From Methyloceanibacter sp. (GTDB taxonomy: Bacteria; Pseudomonadota; Alphaproteobacteria; Rhizobiales; Methyloligellaceae): 13,948 nt of DNA. Shown here piece by piece: positions 6,545 to 13,948 of the stretch. The notes under the pieces were generated by a model. It worked only from the letters and a program-made list of their open reading frames with translations, was not told the origin of the DNA and did not search any database. Within the stretch, counting starts at the first letter, position 1. Every line of letters starts with the position of its first letter. The stretch spans positions 1-13,948 of the forward strand of contig JAENXG010000040.1 of NCBI GenBank assembly GCA_016649675.1, given 5' to 3'. The translations under genes were made by a program, and so were the position numbers.

Positions 6545-8194
6545 ATGACCCACAAGCACCCGTCCTCAGCGAAAGGTCAGCCAAACGGCGTGGTCGTGGT
6601 CGGCGCCGGACTTGCCGGTCTCTTCACCGCGCTCAAGCTGGCGCCGCTTCCCGTCACCGTCGTCTCGGCCGCGCGCTTCGGCGAAGGGGCATCGAGCCTC
6701 TGGGCGCAAGCCGGCATTGCCGCAGCACTCGCGGAAGGAGATAGTCCCGAGGCGCATGCCGCCGACACCATCACCGCCGGCGCCGGCATCGTCGATCCGA
6801 AGATCGCCCATCTTCTGGCGGCCGAGGCGCGCGATCGGATCGAGGACCTGCTGTCCTACGGCGTCCCCTTCGACAAGAACCTCGAGGGCCATTGGAGCTT
6901 GGGCCGCGAGGCGGCGCACGGCAGAAACCGCATCCTCCACGTCAAGGGCGATACCGCCGGCCGCGCCATCATGCACGCGCTGATGGAGGCGGTGAGGCAG
7001 ACCCCTTCGATCAGCGTGGTTGAGGGCTTTGCCGCCCGTGATCTCGTCATGCGCGACGGCCGTGTTGCAGGCATCGAGATCGCGCCGGTAAATGGCGGGC
7101 CCTTGGCGCGTGGGCTCGTCCTTTCGGCCAGCGCCGTGGTGCTCGCAACCGGAGGCGCCGGCCAGCTCTTCGCCATCACCACCAACCCGCGCGAGGCCCG
7201 CGGCGAAGGCATCGCCATTGCCGCCCGCGCCCGCGCCGTGATCGCTGACGCCGAGTTCGTGCAGTTCCATCCGACCGCCATCAATATTGGCCGCGACCCC
7301 GCCCCGCTCGCCACCGAGGCGCTGCGCGGCGAAGGCGCGCTCCTGATCAATGCGCGCGGCGAGCGCTTCATGCGCGCCATCCACGCCGATGCCGAGCTCG
7401 GCCCCCGCGACGTGGTGGCACGCGCCGTCTACCGTGAGGTCGCGAGCGGGCGCGGCGCTTTCCTCGATTGCCGTCCCCTCGGGCCGGCGCTTGCCGAGCA
7501 TTTCCCCACCGTGTTCGCAGCCTGCCGCGCGGCGGGCATCGATCCCACGCGCGAGCTGATCCCCGTGGCGCCGGCGGCGCATTACCACATGGGCGGCATC
7601 CTCACCGACGCGCAAGGGCGCAGCACCGTCGATGGGCTGTGGGCGTGCGGCGAGGTGGCCTCTACGGGTGCACATGGCGCGAACCGCCTTGCCTCAAACT
7701 CGCTGCTCGAAGCCGTGGTGTTCGGCGCCCGCGTCGCCCGCGACATTGCCGGCACGATACCTCCTGCCAATCTCAAGGCACCCCGGCCAAGCGAGACCGA
7801 GGCGCCTGGCGCGACAGCCGCGGGCAGCGAGAACACGCGCGCCGAGCAGGTGCTCCGCCGCACCATGACGGCGGAGGTGGCTGTGATCCGCGATGAGAAA
7901 TCGCTGACAGCCGCACTTCCGGTCATTGCCGCGCTCGAGCGTGAGTCAAAGGGCGACCCGCGTCTGGCCAACATGCTCACCACCGCCAAGCTGATCACGG
8001 CGGCAGCGCTCGTGCGCAAGGAGAGCCGCGGCGCGCACTTCCGCAGCGACTACCCGACCGCCGATGCGAAACTCGCGCGGCGGAGCTTCCTTACCCTCGC
8101 CCAGGCCGAGGAGATCGCGAGAGAGGCGGCCGAGACGCAAAGGCCCGGGCGCAAGCTTGCCGCCGTCTCGCGCCACGCTGCGCTCCATGCATGA
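6545..8194 (+). CDS. nadB: L-aspartate oxidase NadB
   Basis: NadB is the cytoplasmic flavoenzyme that oxidises L-aspartate to iminoaspartate, the unstable substrate of NadA. The 549-aa product has the FAD-binding Rossmann motif near its start (VVVVGAGLAGL, 16-26), then SSLWAQAGIAAAL. The EAAHGRNRILH segment of the active site follows, then ATGGAGQLF and FVQFHPTA, HYHMGG at 346-351, and the flavin/dicarboxylate site GANRLASNSLLEAV. The C-terminal helical domain is present. Length is normal for the family. The ATG at 6545 has no clear Shine-Dalgarno, so translation may be coupled to nadA ending 25 bp before. The end overlaps the nadC start by 8 bp. Confidence 0.96.
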   Translation: MTHKHPSSAKGQPNGVVVVGAGLAGLFTALKLAPLPVTVVSAARFGEGASSLWAQAGIAAALAEGDSPEAHAADTITAGAGIVDPKIAHLLAAEARDRIEDLLSYGVPFDKNLEGHWSLGREAAHGRNRILHVKGDTAGRAIMHALMEAVRQTPSISVVEGFAARDLVMRDGRVAGIEIAPVNGGPLARGLVLSASAVVLATGGAGQLFAITTNPREARGEGIAIAARARAVIADAEFVQFHPTAINIGRDPAPLATEALRGEGALLINARGERFMRAIHADAELGPRDVVARAVYREVASGRGAFLDCRPLGPALAEHFPTVFAACRAAGIDPTRELIPVAPAAHYHMGGILTDAQGRSTVDGLWACGEVASTGAHGANRLASNSLLEAVVFGARVARDIAGTIPPANLKAPRPSETEAPGATAAGSENTRAEQVLRRTMTAEVAVIRDEKSLTAALPVIAALERESKGDPRLANMLTTAKLITAAALVRKESRGAHFRSDYPTADAKLARRSFLTLAQAEEIAREAAETQRPGRKLAAVSRHAALHA

Positions 8195-9056
8195 GGGCGC
8201 CTCCCCCGTCACGCTGCAGCTGCCGCCGCTTCTCGTTGAGCGGGCCGTAACGGCCGCGCTCGAAGAGGATCTCGGGAGCGCCGGCGACATCACCACCGAT
8301 GCCGTCATTCCGGCCGGGGCGCTAGGCAAGGCTCGGATCGTGGCGCGCAAGCCGGGTGTGATCGCAGGCCTCGATCTCGCCGAGGCCGCTTTCCGGACGC
8401 TCGATCCTGAGGCCAGGTTCACGCGGGTCGTCGAGGACGGCGGCAAGGTCGAAGCCTCCGGCACGATGGCGCGGATCTCCGCCAAGACGCGCGCGCTGGT
8501 CACGGGCGAGCGGACTGCGCTCAACTTCGTCAACCGTTTAAGCGGGATCGCCACGCTGACGGCCGCCTATGTGGCAGCGGTCGAGGGCACAGGCGCCAGG
8601 ATCGCCTGCACGCGCAAAACCACGCCGGGGCTCCGCGCGTTCGAGAAATACGCGGTCAGAGCCGGCGGCGGCGTCAACCACCGTTTCGGCCTCTATGACG
8701 CGGTTCTGGTGAAGGACAACCACATCGCCGCTTCAGGCGGACTTGCCAACGCGCTCAATGCGCTTCGCGCGCGCACGGGGCATCTCGTCAAGATCGAGGT
8801 CGAGGTCGACACGCTCGATCAGCTGGAAGAAGCATTGCGCTTCCCCATCGATGCGGTGCTTCTCGACAATATGGATGTCGGGATGCTGAAAAAGGCGGTG
8901 GCTTTGGTGAAGGGACGCGCCGTGACCGAGGCTTCGGGCGGCGTGAGCCTAGAGAATGTTCGGGAGATCGCGATGACCGGCGTCGACGTCATCTCGGTCG
9001 GCGCGCTTACTCATGCGGCGCGTAGCCTAGACTCATCGCTTGAGTGGGAGGAGTAG
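8187..9056 (+). CDS. nadC: nicotinate-nucleotide pyrophosphorylase (carboxylating) NadC
   Basis: NadC (quinolinate phosphoribosyltransferase) converts quinolinate and PRPP to nicotinate mononucleotide, CO2 and pyrophosphate, completing the de novo branch begun by NadB and NadA. The 289-aa protein shows LEEDLGSAGDITTDA (25-39), ERTALNFVNRLSGIATLT (108-125) and the signature RKTTPGLRAFEKYAV followed by GGGVNHRFGLYD and VLVKDNHI (143-180). It also has LLDNM (225-229) and ASGGVSLENV (249-258), and ends in the family-typical DVISVGALTH. The frame is open upstream to 8064, but that stretch is Arg-rich out-of-frame nadB sequence; the ATG at 8187 gives the normal length. The start overlaps the nadB stop by 8 bp and lacks a Shine-Dalgarno, suggesting translational coupling. 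Its last 50 bp overlap the convergent hydrolase gene. Confidence 0.96.
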   Translation: MHEGASPVTLQLPPLLVERAVTAALEEDLGSAGDITTDAVIPAGALGKARIVARKPGVIAGLDLAEAAFRTLDPEARFTRVVEDGGKVEASGTMARISAKTRALVTGERTALNFVNRLSGIATLTAAYVAAVEGTGARIACTRKTTPGLRAFEKYAVRAGGGVNHRFGLYDAVLVKDNHIAASGGLANALNALRARTGHLVKIEVEVDTLDQLEEALRFPIDAVLLDNMDVGMLKKAVALVKGRAVTEASGGVSLENVREIAMTGVDVISVGALTHAARSLDSSLEWEE

Positions 9057-10155
9057 CGCTGCCCGCCATCGACGAGACGAGGGACAGCGTGGGGGTGAGC
9101 GTCAGGGCCGACGAGCCTTCAGCCGACGCAGTTTGGGCTGTCTCTTCCGCCGTCGCATCGACCTCGTAAGGCTTCTCGTTGCGCTTCTTGTAGAAGATGT
9201 GGCGGCCGATCTTGTCGATCTTGCTCATGTCGCCGATCCAGCTCGGGCTCACGTAATTGGCGTGGTAGTAGGTCGAATAGCTGACCTCGGGAAGCCACAG
9301 CTCGCCCGCGGTGATCTTCTTGGAGATGTCCTGAGCGAGCGCCCATTGATCGTCATTGCGCGGGTTGTCGGTGTGGCCGTCACAGGTGAAGGAGAACTGA
9401 CAGCCCGGATGCATCTGGCCTTGATAGACGACGCCACAGATGGTCTGCGGGAAGAGCGGGCTTCTCACCCGATTGAGGATCACCTGGGCGACCGCGATCT
9501 GGCCGCGCACCGGCTCGCCGCGCGCCTCGAAATAGATGGCAGTGGCGAGGCAGCGACGCTCGCGCATCTCGAACTCGGCCTGGCTCTCGCCCTTATATCT
9601 GAAGTTCAACCCATCGGCGCTCGGGTGGTAGGCGATCTCTTCAGCCGACGGCTTGAAGGAGGTGACGTCGAAGCTCGACATGAAGGGCGAGGTGGCCACC
9701 GCGTTCATGAACATCGAGCCGCCGGAGGCGCCGACGGAGCCTTTCAGCGCCACGTCGGTGATGGTCGGCTTCAGCCGGTCACCCTTCAAGTTGCGGCTGA
9801 CCTCGCCGCGATAGGAAAGGGTCCGGGTCATGCCGGGATCGCCCATCAGGCTCGCGGCGATGAGCTGCTTGCCGGCAGAGGTGACGGTGTTGGCTGCGAG
9901 ATATTGGTCGGCCCTTGGGCCTTTGCCGCCGGTGTGGAAGAGCTGAGCGGCCTCGCGCGGCAGGCGCTGCGGGGGATTGGCGACGTCGGCGGCGCGCGTC
10001 TGAGGATACGCCGCACCGTCACCTGAGAGGAAAAGCTCGATTTGAAAGGCGACGGGATTGCCCGGGACCGCGGCGACGTAGCCCATAGCGATCAGGGGTA
10101 GCGGCACGAGCGCAGCTACGGTGTGCCACACCCGACGAGGCAAGCGTCCGCCCAT
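9007..10155 (-). CDS. SleB-like cell wall hydrolase (Hydrolase_2 family)
   Basis: This is a probable peptidoglycan hydrolase acting outside the inner membrane. The 382-aa product has a basic N-terminus and a hydrophobic segment (about 10-30) that could be a signal anchor. A long, weakly conserved region (35-195) follows, then a SleB/Hydrolase_2 domain at about 200-325. That domain carries CLATAIYFEARGEP with the expected catalytic glutamate E210, GQIAVAQVILNRV (218-230) and the cysteine-bearing CQFSFTCDG (252-260). The family contains spore cortex lytic SleB and CwlJ, but in alphaproteobacteria its members are vegetative envelope proteins. GGAGGG at 10159-10164 lies 3-4 nt from the ATG at 10155, a strong but closely spaced binding site. 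The C-terminal tail (335-382) is Ser/Thr/Ala-rich and its final codons overlap nadC antisense. The exact bond cleaved is not predictable. Confidence 0.88.
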   Translation of the reverse strand: MGGRLPRRVWHTVAALVPLPLIAMGYVAAVPGNPVAFQIELFLSGDGAAYPQTRAADVANPPQRLPREAAQLFHTGGKGPRADQYLAANTVTSAGKQLIAASLMGDPGMTRTLSYRGEVSRNLKGDRLKPTITDVALKGSVGASGGSMFMNAVATSPFMSSFDVTSFKPSAEEIAYHPSADGLNFRYKGESQAEFEMRERRCLATAIYFEARGEPVRGQIAVAQVILNRVRSPLFPQTICGVVYQGQMHPGCQFSFTCDGHTDNPRNDDQWALAQDISKKITAGELWLPEVSYSTYYHANYVSPSWIGDMSKIDKIGRHIFYKKRNEKPYEVDATAEETAQTASAEGSSALTLTPTLSLVSSMAGSATPPTQAMSLGYAPHE

Positions 10156-10430
10156 TGTCCCTCCAGGTTACCCACCGTAACCTTGCGGGAAAATCCGTCC
10201 GACGCGCCGGCCGGCATTCCCCCGCATTGCCCTGATGCGCAGGCAATAAGCCTAACGCGCCCAGGGCGTCCCCGTATTCAACCAGGCAAAATGGTGGGAA
10301 ATCAGTATTTTAAGCCCCAGTTCCCCCACCGGTTTTGGCCCGGCTTCCGTCTCATTACCCTTAACCCTGCCCGGTAAATTAGGGCAAATTGTGGTGAACG
10401 GCAACTCCTCCCCATTTCTTGCGATAACCC
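10156..10430. other. intergenic region between ppdK and the SleB-like gene
   Basis: This 275-bp gap is noticeably richer in A/T than the genes. I see no credible coding frame or RNA gene. It holds the leader inverted repeat at 10166-10182, an imperfect long-range inverted repeat (10288-10298 with 10325-10336), a short TGCCC/GGGCA pair (10368-10372 with 10382-10386), and the left arm of the repeat at the ppdK stop. The promoter of the SleB-like gene must lie here, but no -35/-10 pair is convincing. Confidence 0.6.
10166..10182. repeat. inverted repeat in the leader of the SleB-like gene
   Basis: GGTTAC-ccacc-GTAACC is a perfect 6-bp inverted repeat directly upstream of the Shine-Dalgarno of the hydrolase gene. 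It could be an operator or a small leader hairpin next to the ribosome binding site; the sequence does not decide between them. Confidence 0.4.
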
Positions 10431-13145
<2,715 letters not shown>

Positions 13146-13191
13146 GCTTTCGCCAAAGAGCGCACCCACCTGAAACCCAAGGGGGACCGCC

Positions 13192-13220
13192 CTTTTAGCC
13201 GTCCCCTCGCCTCGATACAA
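13192..13220 (-). promoter_or_regulatory. weak candidate ppdK promoter with overlapping inverted repeat
   Basis: On the minus strand TTGTAT (13220-13215) and TAAAAG (13197-13192) are 17 bp apart, matching consensus at 3 and 4 of 6 bases. GGGGAC (13182-13187) and GTCCCC (13201-13206) form a 6-bp inverted repeat around the -10 box, a possible operator or leader hairpin. The support is modest. Confidence 0.22.
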
Positions 13221-13241
13221 ACGGCTGTGAACCGGGAAGGT

Positions 13242-13673
13242 TTACGGGTGAAGGGCGCGGGGCTTGCGCAAACGCCGATCGGCGATGAAATCCCCACTGC
13301 CGATCAGTCGTGCCCGAGGCGCCTCTTTCAATCCGTAGGCCCAGGCTTCGACGCTGCCGCCTCTGTCGAGGGCGATCTCGATGACGATGCGGCGGAACAT
13401 GTCGTCGGCATCCTCCACGCCGGTGACGCCCTCATATTTGTCGAGGTCGGCAAGGAGCCTCTTGTTCGGCCCGAGGGTGAAAACTTCGCCGATCACGCGA
13501 TACTTCTCCTCGGGAGCAAAGAGCGCCGCCGCATAAGTCCCCAAGTCAAAGAGAAGACCCGGCGCGTGTCCTCGGCCGAGGAGCTTGGCAGCCACGCGCA
13601 AGCGGTGCGCCATCGGGTGGGCGCTTTCCGCTCTGAGCGTGCCATAGACGAAGAGATGGTTTGGCTCAATCAT
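13242..13673 (-). CDS. gamma-glutamylcyclotransferase-like (AIG2/GGCT fold) protein
   Basis: The 143-aa product has the fold signature near its N-terminus, LFVYGTLR (7-14), which forms the loop that binds the gamma-glutamyl part of the substrate. The conserved acidic residue expected in the active site is present as E81 in LDKYEGV. Family members release 5-oxoproline from gamma-glutamyl amines or peptides, though many bacterial homologues have unknown substrates. Length is typical. No signal peptide is seen, so it should be cytoplasmic. Its ATG overlaps the stop of the upstream VOC-family gene by 4 nt (ATGA), so the two are or were translationally coupled. The call to the family is firm; the substrate is not known. 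Confidence 0.85.
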   Translation of the reverse strand: MIEPNHLFVYGTLRAESAHPMAHRLRVAAKLLGRGHAPGLLFDLGTYAAALFAPEEKYRVIGEVFTLGPNKRLLADLDKYEGVTGVEDADDMFRRIVIEIALDRGGSVEAWAYGLKEAPRARLIGSGDFIADRRLRKPRALHP

Positions 13674-13948
13674 TCCGGCAGCTTGATCCGGCCATCCTCA
13701 TGCAAGGCCCAATGCGGATTGAAGGCGATCTCCCAGAGATGGCCATCGGAATCGGTGAAATAGCCGTCATAGCCACCCCAGAAGGTCTTGGCCGCTGGCT
13801 TCAAGATGCGCGCCGGCGGCCTCGGCCTTTGCCATTAGCGCATCGACATCGGCTTCGCTTGCGACATTTTGTGCAACGGCGATACCGCCGTTCCCGTTCC
13901 ACAGCGCGCCAGCGTTAGCATCGGTCCGTTGCGCGTCCCGGCCCCACA
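13670..13948 (-). pseudogene. VOC-family (glyoxalase/bleomycin resistance fold) protein, frameshifted and 5' partial
   Basis: The frame ending at 13670 gives, read back from the stop, KTFWGGYDGYFTDSDGHLWE, then IAFNPHWALHEDGRIKLPE. This is the usual C-terminus of a VOC-fold protein, where the final metal-ligand glutamate sits in DGHLWE. That frame hits TAA at 13835-13837. Upstream, a different minus-strand frame reads to the window edge with matching family sequence (NGGIAVAQNVASEADVDALM, then AKAEAAGA). The two join near 13808-13814 in a GCGCGC run; restoring two bases there would give the expected AAGARILKPAAKTFWGG. So the gene carries a 2-bp deletion (or equivalent +1 shift), which may be real inactivation or a sequencing error. 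Left in its upstream frame, translation would end at 13767. It lies just upstream of the GGCT-like gene with a 4-nt overlap. Confidence 0.75.

Noticed and set aside
6566..7675. Minus-strand open frame of 369 codons opposite nadB
   Set aside because: It is antisense to the conserved NadB sequence with no motif of its own.
8064..8186. Upstream extension of the nadC frame
   Set aside because: It would overlap nadB by 131 bp with Arg/Pro-rich sequence unlike NadC; ATG 8187 gives normal length.
13146..13220. TTG-initiated extension of ppdK
   Set aside because: A rare start codon and 25 residues unlike the PPDK N-terminus; the ATGs at 13145 and 13133 are better.

Overview
The window is GC-rich chromosomal DNA from an alphaproteobacterium, most likely of the Hyphomicrobiales (rhizobial) type. 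The evidence is strong G/C preference at third codon positions, an E. coli-type nadA-nadB-nadC order, a bacterial pyruvate phosphate dikinase, a SleB-type cell wall hydrolase and a TIR/TPR protein of a kind common in that order. Genus cannot be fixed from sequence alone. No rRNA, tRNA, CRISPR array, insertion sequence or phage gene is visible.

Layout, left to right. (1) 1-1008, plus strand: C-terminal part of an APC-family amino acid permease whose start lies outside the window. It meets a small minus-strand ORF tail to tail, and their two TAG stops share one CTAG. (2) 1280-3394, minus: a 704-aa protein with an N-terminal TIR domain, one membrane helix and a long TPR array partly built of 288-bp DNA repeats. 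(3) 3504-5162, minus: an exported L,D-transpeptidase with an unusual active-site signature. (4) 5163-5451: divergent control region with a near-perfect 17-bp palindrome and a weaker upstream copy, probably the operators of the NAD operon. (5) 5452-9056, plus: nadA, nadB and nadC, a tight operon for de novo conversion of aspartate to nicotinate mononucleotide. (6) 9007-10155, minus: SleB-like cell wall hydrolase, whose 3' end overlaps nadC by 50 bp. (7) 10156-10430: gene-free, with several short inverted repeats. (8) 10431-13145, minus: pyruvate phosphate dikinase. (9) 13242-13673, minus: gamma-glutamylcyclotransferase-like protein, with a start that overlaps the stop of a frameshifted VOC (glyoxalase-fold) gene running off the right edge.

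How they fit together. The clearest functional unit is nadABC with its palindromic operators. NadA, NadB and NadC supply NAD precursor; many TIR domains consume NAD, so the nearby TIR-TM-TPR gene is a notable but unproven neighbour. The L,D-transpeptidase and SleB-like protein both act on peptidoglycan, but they flank the nad operon on the opposite strand and need not be functionally tied. PpdK is central carbon metabolism. The two least ordinary items are the TIR-TM-TPR receptor-like protein and the paired NAD-operon operators. Nothing here amounts to a complete, recognisable new multi-gene system.
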